From CAZLNO01 sp964561005 (lineage in GTDB: Bacteria; Pseudomonadota; Alphaproteobacteria; Kiloniellales; Rhodovibrionaceae): DNA of 20,270 bases. Below are positions 13,506 to 20,270 of this stretch, one piece after another; within the stretch, counting starts at the first letter, position 1; each line of letters starts with the position of its first letter. Location: NCBI GenBank assembly GCA_964561005.1, contig CAZLNO010000076.1:1-20270 (forward strand), written 5' to 3'. The notes under the pieces are model-generated. The model saw only the letters and a list, made by a program, of their open reading frames with translations, did not search any database and was not told the origin of the DNA. Made by a program: the position numbers and the translations under genes.

Positions 13506-14489
13506 ATGACGCCGAGCCTGCGGCTTGCAAGAACGTTATCGAGGCTGGCGGCCGTGGCGGTCGTGCTGGGCGTCTTGCTGCCGGCCATCGACGCGGCGCG
13601 GGCGAGCGACCCAAGACCCGTGGGACCGTCGACGACCGTGGACGCCCGGGCCATCCGCCTGAGCGATCTGTTCCAGGGCTTGCCGCCCGGCGCCGACGCC
13701 GTGGTGGCGCGAGCGCCGGCGCCTGGCCGGGCGGTGCGCTTCAGCGTCAGCCGCCTGGAGAGACTTGCCGAGGATCACGGCATCGCCTGGACGGCCGGCG
13801 CGGACGCGGGACCAGTGACCGTTCATCGCGCCGTGCAGCGCCTTGGTGCCCAAGAGATCACGGCGGCTGTCCGGACGGCGCTGATGCGCCAGGGGGCGGA
13901 CCCGTCCCTCCGGGTGTTGCTGAACAACGCCGACCTGACGCTGGATTTGCCCACGAACGTGCCGGGAACCCTGGCCGTGGCCGACCTCGACTACCGCCCA
14001 CGCCAGGGCCGCTTCAGCGCCACGGTGTCCGCCCCGGCGCAAGGCGAGGCGCTGGCGCGCGCGACAATCACGGGCCGTGCCGTGCGCATGCTGGAGGTTC
14101 CCGTCCCTGTCGAGCGCATCGACCGCGGCGAGATCATCGACGAGAACGATCTTCAATGGATCGCGCTGCCCTCCGATGATCTCCGCCATAACCATCTGAC
14201 CGACGCCGCGAAGATCGTCGGCATGAGCGCTCGCCGTCCGTTGCGACCCGGCGAGCCGCTGCGCAGCACGGCGGTGGAGAAGCCGGTCCTGGTGAGCCGC
14301 AACAGCCTGGTGACGCTGCGCTTGAAAACGCCGCGCATGACGCTGACCGCACAGGGGCGCGCGCTGGAAGACGGCGCGAAGGGCGAACCTGTCCGGGTGA
14401 TCAACACCATGTCGAAGACCACCGTGACCGGGATCGTCGCCGGTAGCAACGTGGTGACGGTCCGGCCCATCGCGGCGCCGCGAAACTAG
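13506..14489 (+). CDS. flgA: Flagellar P-ring chaperone FlgA
   Basis: A 327-residue periplasmic protein. The signal peptide spans about residues 1-32 (LSRLAAVAVVLGVLLPAIDA, then ARAS). A variable N-terminal domain is followed by the conserved SAF/FlgA C-terminal domain from about residue 193: MLEVPVPVERIDRGEIIDEN, DDLRHNHLTDAAKIVGMSAR, RPLRPGEPLRST and VRVINTMSKTTVTGIV. FlgA is needed in the periplasm for P-ring (FlgI) assembly. The ATG at 13506 has GGAGGAGGA about ten bases upstream and places the signal peptide at the N-terminus; the frame upstream is not signal-like. It is about 120 bp after flgG and 9 bp before flgH. Confidence 0.92.
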   Translation: MTPSLRLARTLSRLAAVAVVLGVLLPAIDAARASDPRPVGPSTTVDARAIRLSDLFQGLPPGADAVVARAPAPGRAVRFSVSRLERLAEDHGIAWTAGADAGPVTVHRAVQRLGAQEITAAVRTALMRQGADPSLRVLLNNADLTLDLPTNVPGTLAVADLDYRPRQGRFSATVSAPAQGEALARATITGRAVRMLEVPVPVERIDRGEIIDENDLQWIALPSDDLRHNHLTDAAKIVGMSARRPLRPGEPLRSTAVEKPVLVSRNSLVTLRLKTPRMTLTAQGRALEDGAKGEPVRVINTMSKTTVTGIVAGSNVVTVRPIAAPRN

Positions 14490-14498
14490 GAGGTTGCC

Positions 14499-15269
14499 AT
14501 GCCCCGCAGCATCCGCGCGATGCCATTGAGCCGCCTTCTCCTGCCGCTGGTGATGGGGGTCGTGCTTTCCGGCTGCGGCGCGGCCGAGCGGCTGGAGAAC
14601 GTCGGCAAGAAGCCGCCACAGTCCGTGATCGAGAGTCCCGCCAAGCTGCATGGCGACAAGCCGCTGCAGGTGCCCATGCCGCGCCCGCAGGCCGAGGCCG
14701 GGGCGCGCAACGTGAACTCGCTGTGGAGCCCCGGCTCGCGCGCCTTTTTCAAGGATCAGCGCGCGAACGAGGTCGGCGACATCCTCAGCGTGGTGATCAA
14801 CATCGACGACAGCGCCGAGCTCGAGAACGAGACGACGCGCAGCCGCGACGCCGGCGAGAACGCGGGCCTCTCGAACTTCTTCGGCTTCTCCGGGCAGCTC
14901 GGCAACTTCCTGCCCGACGAGGTCGATCCCGCCTCGCTGGTCGACGCCAACAGCACGAGCGAGCACACCGGCCTGGGCGAGATCGAGCGCGAGGAGCAGA
15001 TCAGCATGCGGGTCGCCACGATGGTCACCCAGGTGCTGCCCAACGGCAACCTCGTCATCGCCGGCCGCCAGGAGGTGCGCGTCAACTTCGAGAACCGCAT
15101 CCTGCAGATCACCGGCATCGTGCGCCCGGAGGACATCACCTCGACGAACGAGATCAGCCACGAGGACATCGCCGAGGCGCGAATCGTCTACGGCGGCGAG
15201 GGCCAGCTCACCGACGTGCAGCAGCCGCGCTACGGCCAGCAGATCTACGATATCATCTTTCCGTTCTGA
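14499..15269 (+). CDS. flgH: Flagellar L-ring lipoprotein FlgH
   Basis: A 256-residue outer-membrane lipoprotein. A type II signal peptide ends in the lipobox VLSGC with Cys26 as the lipidated residue. The FlgH core follows: LWSPGSRAFFKDQRANEVGD, ILSVVINIDDSAELENETTR, MRVATMVTQVLPNGNLVIAG, RQEVRVNFENRILQITGIVR, and the near-terminal VYGGEGQLTDVQQPRYGQQI. FlgH forms the L-ring bushing in the outer membrane. TAGGAGG overlaps the flgA stop and serves as the ribosome-binding site. It ends the flgF operon and is convergent with dksA, with a palindromic element between them. Confidence 0.96.
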   Translation: MPRSIRAMPLSRLLLPLVMGVVLSGCGAAERLENVGKKPPQSVIESPAKLHGDKPLQVPMPRPQAEAGARNVNSLWSPGSRAFFKDQRANEVGDILSVVINIDDSAELENETTRSRDAGENAGLSNFFGFSGQLGNFLPDEVDPASLVDANSTSEHTGLGEIEREEQISMRVATMVTQVLPNGNLVIAGRQEVRVNFENRILQITGIVRPEDITSTNEISHEDIAEARIVYGGEGQLTDVQQPRYGQQIYDIIFPF

Positions 15270-15350
15270 AGCAGGCGGCGGCGCAGTGGCGGGCCCCCGT
15301 CGCAACCATGCGCAATCGTCTTGAAGGATGCGGGACGCGGCCCGACCACC

Positions 15351-15368
15351 GGCAGGCTAAAGCCTGCC
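15351..15368. repeat. REP-like palindrome between flgH and dksA
   Basis: GGCAGGC-TAAA-GCCTGCC is a perfect 7-bp stem with a four-base loop, flanked by CTACAATT. Read on the minus strand it is GTAGGGCAGGCTTTAGCC and onward, the form of a dispersed extragenic palindrome I recognise from many bacterial genomes. It sits between convergent genes, where it could also act as a two-way terminator, though neither strand shows a T-run. Confidence 0.6.
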
Positions 15369-15446
15369 CTACAATTACTCCGGACACCGCGGCCGTCGCA
15401 GGGCGCGCTTCAGCGTGCCCATGCCGGGCGAACGGCCGCCTGCCGA

Positions 15447-15866
<420 letters not shown>

Positions 15867-15913
15867 CCTCTAATCCCACAACGTGGTGCTGGCTGGGTCT
15901 CGAACCGCGCGGG

Positions 15914-15941
15914 AGTATAAGAATTTCCGGACTTGCGACAA
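15914..15941 (-). promoter_or_regulatory. Sigma-70-type promoter of dksA
   Basis: On the minus strand, TTGTCG (-35, 15941-15936) and TATACT (-10, 15919-15914) are separated by 16 bp, about 48 bp before the dksA start. The -35 lies inside a small palindrome CTTG-TCG-CAAG that could be an operator. Confidence 0.6.
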
Positions 15942-15971
15942 GCCCGAATACCGCTCAGGTGCTATGACAGC

Positions 15972-15993
15972 CGCTTGTTTTCCAAGCGTTTTT
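15972..15993 (+). terminator. Stem-loop with T5 tail, plus-strand orientation
   Basis: CGCTTG-TTTTC-CAAGCG followed directly by TTTTT on the + strand has the form of a short intrinsic terminator. On the minus strand the same stem lies just after fliX and is preceded, not followed, by the A/T run. No + gene ends here, so its role is unclear; it may simply end fliX transcription less efficiently. Confidence 0.4.
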
Positions 15994-16005
15994 GAACGTT
16001 TCGAG

Positions 16006-16422
16006 TCAGCGGCCCAGCTTTGCCAGCTCCACCCGGGCCCGCAGCTCGATCTCGTCGAGGATTTCGTTCAGCGCCGGGTCGTCGGTTTCCGCGCGCGCCG
16101 TCTCCACCTCCTCGGCCAGCCGGGAGATCGTCGCCGGCGAAAGCCGGCCGTCCAGAAGGTTCAGGCGAAGCTCCTCCAGGCGTTCCAGCAGCCGCTCGCC
16201 ATGCTGGCGCGCCTTGCTGCGCTGGGCCAGGGCATCGGGAACCTCCTGCAGCGCCAGAAGCGCGTCGAGTCCGGCGATCTGGCCCGCGCTCCCCACGTTG
16301 CCGACGGCGTCGCCGGCGCCCTCGCCGACGCGGCTGGCGAAGTCGCCGCCGCCCGCGCCTTGCGACCGCTCCTTGCGGCGCGCCGGCGCGGTTCCCTGCG
16401 GCGACACACGATCGATCTTCAT
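16006..16422 (-). CDS. fliX: Flagellar assembly regulator FliX
   Basis: A 138-residue protein, close to the length of Caulobacter FliX. The N-terminus MKIDRVSPQGTAPARRKERS is followed by a Gly/Ala-rich segment (GAGGGDFASRVGEG), the conserved LDALLALQEVPDALAQRSKA and GERLLERLEELRLNLLDGRL, and a helical C-terminus ending ILDEIELRARVELAKLGR. In Caulobacter, FliX controls the sigma-54 activator FlbD so that later flagellar genes are expressed only after early structures are built. The ATG at 16422 has GAGGGG upstream and gives the family N-terminus; the TTG 27 bp further upstream does not. It is transcribed divergently from flgI, whose promoter is sigma-54 dependent. Confidence 0.9.
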   Translation of the reverse strand: MKIDRVSPQGTAPARRKERSQGAGGGDFASRVGEGAGDAVGNVGSAGQIAGLDALLALQEVPDALAQRSKARQHGERLLERLEELRLNLLDGRLSPATISRLAEEVETARAETDDPALNEILDEIELRARVELAKLGR

Positions 16423-16577
16423 CCCGGACCCCTCAAGCGCTTCGAGCAAAAAGAATCAGGAACAGCCCCGGTCGTCAACAGACGTTTGCCCCGGCGCGCC
16501 GCTGCGAAGTCCGGGCATCCTCCCCGCACGCCCCGCCGCCCGTCCCTGCGAGGTCGGCGCGACGGCGAGGCCCTGGC

Positions 16578-16605
16578 CGCGACAGCATCGCGATATGCTG
16601 TCGCG
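16578..16605. promoter_or_regulatory. Perfect 11-bp inverted repeat, possible operator
   Basis: CGCGACAGCAT-CGCGAT-ATGCTGTCGCG, two perfect 11-bp arms around six bases. It is followed by a second copy of GTCGCGTTCC. It is centred about 170 bp upstream of fliX and about 290 bp upstream of flgI, with no coding function. A transcription-factor operator or a transcript hairpin are both possible. Confidence 0.5.
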
Positions 16606-16645
16606 TTCCGCGTCGCGTTCCCTGTCGATCTTGCCGAGAGTACGG

Positions 16646-16660
16646 TTAAGCCGCCGTAAA
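16646..16660 (-). promoter_or_regulatory. CtrA-like box upstream of fliX
   Basis: The minus strand reads TTTA-CGGCGGC-TTAACC, one mismatch from TTAA-N7-TTAAC. It lies 224 bp upstream of fliX and 223 bp upstream of flgI, so the controlled gene is not certain; the orientation with trailing CC points to fliX. Confidence 0.45.
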
Positions 16661-16707
16661 CCCCGACCTTCCAAGATGCCCCCCGGTGGCGCCGGAAACT
16701 GCCGGTC

Positions 16708-16720
16708 GGCAAGACTTGCC
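16708..16720. promoter_or_regulatory. Palindromic putative activator site upstream of flgI promoter
   Basis: GGCAAG-A-CTTGCC, identical to 11647-11659, 85 bp upstream of the flgI sigma-54 promoter. Both copies are preceded by C and followed two bases later by CATG. Confidence 0.6.
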
Positions 16721-16805
16721 GCCATGACGGTCGCCTTTGCCGCCCTTGCGGTCCCGAGCCGCCCCGGCAGCCGGCGGAATCGCCCGCCGAACGGCCGCCC
16801 CGGCC

Positions 16806-16820
16806 TGGCACGGGTTTTGC
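16806..16820 (+). promoter_or_regulatory. Consensus sigma-54 promoter of flgI operon
   Basis: TGGCAC-GGGTT-TTGC is an exact match to the -24/-12 consensus TGGCAC-N5-TTGC, with GG and GC ten bases apart, 62 bp upstream of flgI. Such promoters need an ATP-dependent activator, consistent with a FlbD-type system and the neighbouring fliX. Confidence 0.88.
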
Positions 16821-16882
16821 GTCAAAGCGCCGGAATGTGGCCGTCGACACACCAGAGCAGACGCGAGCGGACCTTCGAGATC

Positions 16883-18007
16883 ATGCTGCGCACACGCCTC
16901 CGCACCGCCCTCGCCGCCGGCCTGCTGGCCCTTGTCGTGCTGGCCGCCCAGGGCGCGCAGGCGCAGTCGCGCATCAAGGACATCGTCGATGTCGAGGGCG
17001 TGCGCGACAACATGCTGGTGGGTTACGGCCTGGTGGTCGGCCTCAACGGCACTGGCGACGACATCGACGACTCGGTGTTCACCCGCGAGAGCCTGATCGG
17101 CATGCTGCAGCGCCTGGGCGTCAACGCGCGCGACGAGGACCTGGACACCGAGAACGTGGCGGCCGTGATGGTCACCGCCAATCTGCCGCCCTTCACCCGC
17201 CAGGGCACCCGCATCGACGTCAGCGTCTCCGCCCTCGGCACGGCGGAGAGCCTGCTGGGCGGCACGCTGCTGGTGACCCCGCTGCTGGGCGCCGACGGCG
17301 AGGTCTACGCCGTCGCCCAGGGGCCGGTGGCGGTCGGCGGCTTCTCGGCCGGCGGCGACGCGGAGACAGTCACCAAGGGCGTGCCGACCAACGGCCGCAT
17401 CGCCAACGGGGCCATCGTCGAGCGCGAGATCGACTTCGAGCTGGCCTCGCTGCAAACCGTCAACCTGACGCTGCGCAACCCGGACTTCACCACCGCGCGC
17501 CGGGTCGCGCGCGCCATCAACCGCTTCCTCGGTCAGCGCACGGCCGCCTCGCTGGACCCCTCCACGGTGCAGGTGCGCGTCCCCGGCGACTATCAGGGCG
17601 GCGCCGTCGGCCTGATCACCGACATCGAGCAGCTTCCCGTCTCGCCCGACCAGGTCGCCAAGGTGGTGATCGACGAGCAGTCGGGCGTGATCGTCATGGG
17701 CGAGAACGTGCGCATCTCCACCGTCGCCATCGCCCAGGGCAACCTGACCATCCGAGTCACCGAGACGCCGCAGGTCAGCCAGCCCTCGCCCTTCGCCCAG
17801 CAGGGCCAGACCGAGGTGGTGCCGCGCACCGACGTGGAGGTCGACGAGGGCGAGGACAACCGCCTGGCCGTGGTGCCCTCCGGCGTCACCCTGCAGGAGC
17901 TGGTCAACGGCCTGAACGCGCTGGGCATCGGGCCGCGCGACATGATCACCATCCTGCAGGCGATCAAGGCCGCCGGCGCGCTGCAGGCGGAGATCGAGGT
18001 GCTGTGA
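16883..18007 (+). CDS. flgI: Flagellar P-ring protein FlgI
   Basis: A 374-residue periplasmic ring protein. The signal peptide covers about residues 1-27, with cleavage near AQAQS. The mature start is typical: RIKDIVDVEGVRDNMLVGYG, then LVVGLNGTGDD. Further conserved blocks are NVAAVMVTANLPPFTRQGTR, IDVSVSALGTAESLLGGTLL and VAQGPVAVGGFSAGG. The C-terminus ends VTLQELVNGLNALGIGPRDM, ITILQAIKAAGALQAEIEVL. FlgI forms the P-ring in the peptidoglycan layer with help from FlgA. The ATG at 16883 puts the signal peptide first; the ribosome-binding site is weak. The stop overlaps the next start (TGATG). Confidence 0.97.
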   Translation: MLRTRLRTALAAGLLALVVLAAQGAQAQSRIKDIVDVEGVRDNMLVGYGLVVGLNGTGDDIDDSVFTRESLIGMLQRLGVNARDEDLDTENVAAVMVTANLPPFTRQGTRIDVSVSALGTAESLLGGTLLVTPLLGADGEVYAVAQGPVAVGGFSAGGDAETVTKGVPTNGRIANGAIVEREIDFELASLQTVNLTLRNPDFTTARRVARAINRFLGQRTAASLDPSTVQVRVPGDYQGGAVGLITDIEQLPVSPDQVAKVVIDEQSGVIVMGENVRISTVAIAQGNLTIRVTETPQVSQPSPFAQQGQTEVVPRTDVEVDEGEDNRLAVVPSGVTLQELVNGLNALGIGPRDMITILQAIKAAGALQAEIEVL

Positions 18008-18342
18008 TGAGCTTGGCCAAGACCAACATCGACGTCACGCTGCTGCAGCAGCAGGGCGAGGCCGCCAAGGCCAAGGCCGCCGGCGCCAAGGCTGCCGAGA
18101 GCCGCAAGGCCGCGCGCCAGGCCGCCGAGGACTTCGAGGCCCTGTTCCTGGCCCAGATGTTGCAACCGATGTTCAAGGGCCTTGAGGCAGACGCCCTGTT
18201 CGGCGGCGGGCCCGGCGAGGACGTCTACAAGTCGATGCTGGTTCAGGAGTACGGCAAGGCGATTTCGCGCGCCGGCGGCGTCGGCATCGCCGACGCGGTG
18301 CAGGCGGAGATCCTGAAGCTGCAGGAGGTCGCAGGGAAATGA
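18007..18342 (+). CDS. flgJ: Rod-binding protein, FlgJ N-terminal domain only
   Basis: A 111-residue protein made up only of the FlgJ rod-binding (Rod-bind) domain: ARQAAEDFEALFLAQMLQPM, FKGLEADALFGGGPGEDVYK, SMLVQEYGKAISRAGGVGIA. The C-terminal muramidase domain of enterobacterial FlgJ is absent. Short versions are normal in alphaproteobacteria, where a separate lytic transglycosylase opens the wall. It caps or scaffolds rod assembly in the periplasm. The N-terminus has an Ala/Lys-rich helix (GEAAKAKAAGAKAAESRKAA). It overlaps the flgI stop (TGATG) and the next start (ATGA), so the genes are coupled. Confidence 0.9.
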   Translation: MSLAKTNIDVTLLQQQGEAAKAKAAGAKAAESRKAARQAAEDFEALFLAQMLQPMFKGLEADALFGGGPGEDVYKSMLVQEYGKAISRAGGVGIADAVQAEILKLQEVAGK

Positions 18343-18878
18343 CGAACGCGATGCAGGCGCGAGAGGACACGGTGGACGTGGCGGTCATGACCAACCCCGC
18401 CCGCGATCCGGCCGAGACGACGGCCCCGGAGACGGAGGCGGCGCAAACCCCCGATGGTCCCGTGGCCGCCCTGCTGGCCAGCACGCGCGAGCTGACGGCG
18501 GTGCTGGAGGAGGAGATCGCGCTGATCCGCGAGGCCGAGCCGGCGGCGATGCGCGAGCTGCAGCAGCGCAAGGCCCACCTGGCCGCCGCCCACGAGATGT
18601 GCGTCAAGGCGCTGAAGGACGATCCCGACGCGCTGGCCGCTCTCAGCCAGGAAGAGCGCGACGAGCTCGGCGCCGCGGCGGAGACGCTGCACAACACGCT
18701 GCGCCGCAACGCCCGGGCGATCGAGGCGGCGCGCCGGGTGACCGAGGAGCTGCTGAGCGCCACGGTGGACATCGTGCGCAAGCACCGCCGCGAGAATTCC
18801 GGCTACGCCCCCCACGGCGGCCATCGCCGCCCCAGCGAGCGGCTGAGCGCGCCGCTCACCTTCGACCAGAGCCACTAG
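18339..18878 (+). CDS. flgN: FlgN-family export chaperone
   Basis: A 179-residue, mainly helical cytoplasmic protein. After a polar Thr/Glu/Ala-rich N-terminus (1-40), the FlgN-like core spans about 41-150: LLASTRELTAVLEEEIALIR, MRELQQRKAHLAAAHEMCVK, LHNTLRRNARAIEAARRVTE. The Gly/His/Arg-rich tail includes NSGYAPHGGHRRP, and a Y-x-x-x-G-x-like C-terminal pattern is common in alphaproteobacterial homologues. FlgN binds FlgK and FlgL and delivers them to the export gate. It sits between flgJ (four-base overlap) and flgK (30 bp gap), directly upstream of its client. Sequence identity in this family is low, so context carries weight. Confidence 0.8.
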   Translation: MTNAMQAREDTVDVAVMTNPARDPAETTAPETEAAQTPDGPVAALLASTRELTAVLEEEIALIREAEPAAMRELQQRKAHLAAAHEMCVKALKDDPDALAALSQEERDELGAAAETLHNTLRRNARAIEAARRVTEELLSATVDIVRKHRRENSGYAPHGGHRRPSERLSAPLTFDQSH

Positions 18879-18908
18879 CGGGCGGGCGAACCAGAGGAGA
18901 CAACGGTC

Positions 18909-20270
18909 ATGTCGCTTTCAGGCGCGCTCTCGGCCGCATTGTCCGGCATCCGGGCCAATCAGGAGCAGATGCGGGTCATCTCGGGCAACGTCTCCAACGC
19001 CGGGGTCGAGGGCTTCACCCGCAAGACCGCGCCGCAGGCGACCCAGGTCGTCGGGCTCGGCACCAACGGCGGCGTGATCACCGGCGAGGTGCAGCGCGAG
19101 GTCGACCAGTTCCTGACCAGCCAGATCCGCGAGGGCGCGACCACGCTGTCCTTCCAGGAGACCCGGCAGGAGTTCCTGCAGCGTGTGCAGGATTTCTTCG
19201 GCACGCTGCAGAGCGACAGCAACCTGTCGAACAAGATCAACCAGTTCCGGCAGAACCTGGAGGCGCTGGCGATCGAGCCGGAGAACTCCGCCGCCCAGGC
19301 CAGCGTGGTGCAGCAGGCGGTCGCGCTTGCCCAGGACTTCCGGGACTTCTCGCAAAAGACCCAGGACCTGCGCGCCGAGGCGGATCTGCAGATCGATCTG
19401 GAGGTCGACAAGATCAACGAGAACCTGCGCGAGGTGCGCGACCTGAACGTGAAAATCGCGCAGGCCAAGGGCAGCGGGCAGTCGACCGCGACGCTGGAGG
19501 ACCAGCGCGACGTGGCGCTGAAGGAGCTGTCCAAGAGCCTGGACATCTCCACCTTCGAGCGCGCCACCGGCGAGATCGTGGTGGTGCTCAACCAGGGCTC
19601 GGCCCGGCCGCTGGTCGACGGCTCGGTCGAACAGCTCAGCTTCGGCGCGGCCGGCAGCCTGGGCTCCGGCGAGCCGGGCGGCCCGGTCAGTTTCGCCGAC
19701 GGCACCGACGTCAGTGCCGAGGTCGGCGGCCGCCTGGGCGCGCTGCTGCAGGCGCGCGACCAGGACCTGCCGAACTTCCAGGCCGACCTCGACCGCCTCG
19801 CCGCCATGTTGCGCGAGCAGGTGAACGAGGCGCACAACACCGGCATGCTGAACAATCAGGCCGCGACCGCGGGGAACGGCCTGACCGGCACGCACCGCTT
19901 CGACACCAGCGCGCAAACGATCGAAAACGCCTCCGGCACCCTGGAGATCGTCGCCGTCAATCCCGACGGCACCGTGGCCGACGACGGCAGCGGCAATGCC
20001 CGGGTGATCTCGATCGATCTGAGCACCGATATCAATCTCAGCAATCCCGTGGCCCTCGGCGACGGCACCACGCCCGGTGTGGGTGCCGGCAACCCGCTGC
20101 TGGACCAGCTCAATGCGGCCATCGGCAGTAACGCGTTCGGCATTACTGCGCCCGACGCCAACGGCCGCAGCCAGATCACGCTGACCGACCCCTTCGGTAA
20201 CGGCAGCGATTTCGCGATCCGCAGCCAGGGCGCCCGCATCGACTCCCACGCGATCAACGCGTCGGACACC
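18909..20270 (+). CDS. flgK: Flagellar hook-associated protein FlgK (3' end beyond window)
   Basis: The frame is open for 454 codons from the ATG at 18909 to the last base with no stop, so the gene is truncated by the window. The N-terminus is FlgK-like: SLSGALSAALSGIRANQEQM, then VISGNVSNAGVEGFTRKTAP. It is followed by QFLTSQIREGATTLSFQETR, VQDFFGTLQSDSNLSNKINQ and LPNFQADLDRLAAMLREQVN with EAHNTG, all typical of the D0/D1 regions of HAP1. FlgK forms the junction between hook and filament and is exported with FlgN help. GAGGAGA precedes the ATG by about ten bases. It follows flgN by 30 bp in the flgI operon. The C-terminal D0 helix is not in the window. Confidence 0.93.
   Translation, partial: MSLSGALSAALSGIRANQEQMRVISGNVSNAGVEGFTRKTAPQATQVVGLGTNGGVITGEVQREVDQFLTSQIREGATTLSFQETRQEFLQRVQDFFGTLQSDSNLSNKINQFRQNLEALAIEPENSAAQASVVQQAVALAQDFRDFSQKTQDLRAEADLQIDLEVDKINENLREVRDLNVKIAQAKGSGQSTATLEDQRDVALKELSKSLDISTFERATGEIVVVLNQGSARPLVDGSVEQLSFGAAGSLGSGEPGGPVSFADGTDVSAEVGGRLGALLQARDQDLPNFQADLDRLAAMLREQVNEAHNTGMLNNQAATAGNGLTGTHRFDTSAQTIENASGTLEIVAVNPDGTVADDGSGNARVISIDLSTDINLSNPVALGDGTTPGVGAGNPLLDQLNAAIGSNAFGITAPDANGRSQITLTDPFGNGSDFAIRSQGARIDSHAINASDT

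Larger units (their letters stand above)
16423..16882. other. Divergent regulatory region between fliX and flgI
   Basis: 460 bp without a supported gene. In order it holds a 28-bp dyad (16578-16605), a CtrA-like box (16646-16660), the 13-bp palindrome also found upstream of flgF (16708-16720), and a consensus sigma-54 promoter for flgI (16806-16820). A TTGACG element on the minus strand near 16480 could be a fliX -35, but no good -10 follows. Confidence 0.75.

Noticed and set aside
13536..15305. Minus-strand 589-codon open frame across flgA and flgH
   Set aside because: It is antisense to two clearly recognised genes, with low-complexity His/Asp/Arg composition typical of shadow frames.
15354..15361. 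Intrinsic terminator call for the REP-like stem
   Set aside because: No T-run follows the stem on either strand, so I call it a repeat and leave termination as a possibility.
16450..16882. Open frames running through the fliX-flgI intergenic region into flgI
   Set aside because: They are in-frame upstream extensions without a start signal. The FlgI signal peptide fixes the start at 16883, and the region carries promoter elements.
18918..20249. Minus-strand 443-codon open frame over flgK
   Set aside because: Antisense shadow of flgK with no recognisable motif. The + frame has FlgK signatures and a good ribosome-binding site.

Overview
The window is a compact, GC-rich flagellar and chemotaxis cluster, almost certainly from an alphaproteobacterium and most likely a member of the Rhodospirillales in the broad sense. 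The taxonomic clues are FliX, the DUF6468 protein beside fliM, a MotE-type protein, a single-cysteine DksA, perfect sigma-54 promoters in front of rod and ring genes, and three CtrA-like TTAA-N7-TTAA boxes, each with one mismatch. Several proteins are rich in acidic residues, which may hint at halophily but is weak evidence. No mobile element, tRNA, rRNA or CRISPR array is visible.

Layout: (A) + strand, 2-1723: two small uncharacterised genes, then fliO and fliP (export gate), all overlapping by a few bases. A 100-N scaffold gap follows, flanked by an exact 55-bp repeat that is probably an assembly artefact. (B) - strand, 8267 down to 1960: cheY, cheZ, two consecutive MotB-like single-span membrane proteins, and a 1241-residue exported protein with two AMIN-like repeats, an acidic linker and a TPR-like helical C-terminal half. 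(C) - strand, 11500 down to 8571: fliL, fliM, a DUF6468 gene and motE. (D) + strand, 11824-15269: flgF, flgG, flgA, flgH (distal rod, P-ring chaperone, L-ring). (E) - strand: dksA. (F) - strand: fliX. (G) + strand, 16883 to the window end: flgI, a flgJ rod-binding domain, flgN, and flgK, which runs off the end.

How it fits together: A supplies part of the type III export gate. C supplies the C-ring protein FliM and motor-associated factors. D and G supply the rod, the rings, the FlgK hook-filament junction and their chaperones. B couples the response regulator CheY and its phosphatase CheZ to membrane and periplasmic motor-like parts. The regulatory logic is partly legible. The rod/ring operons (flgF, flgI) carry GG-N10-GC sigma-54 promoters, each with an identical 13-bp palindrome 76-85 bp upstream. 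The minus-strand genes (cheY, fliL, fliX) instead carry CtrA-like boxes. fliX, whose Caulobacter homologue works with the sigma-54 activator FlbD, lies divergent to the sigma-54 promoter of flgI.

The least-described part is operon B: a MotB-like pair in which only one member keeps the channel aspartate, co-transcribed with a giant periplasmic AMIN-like/TPR protein. It is a candidate for an uncharacterised stator or scaffold module.
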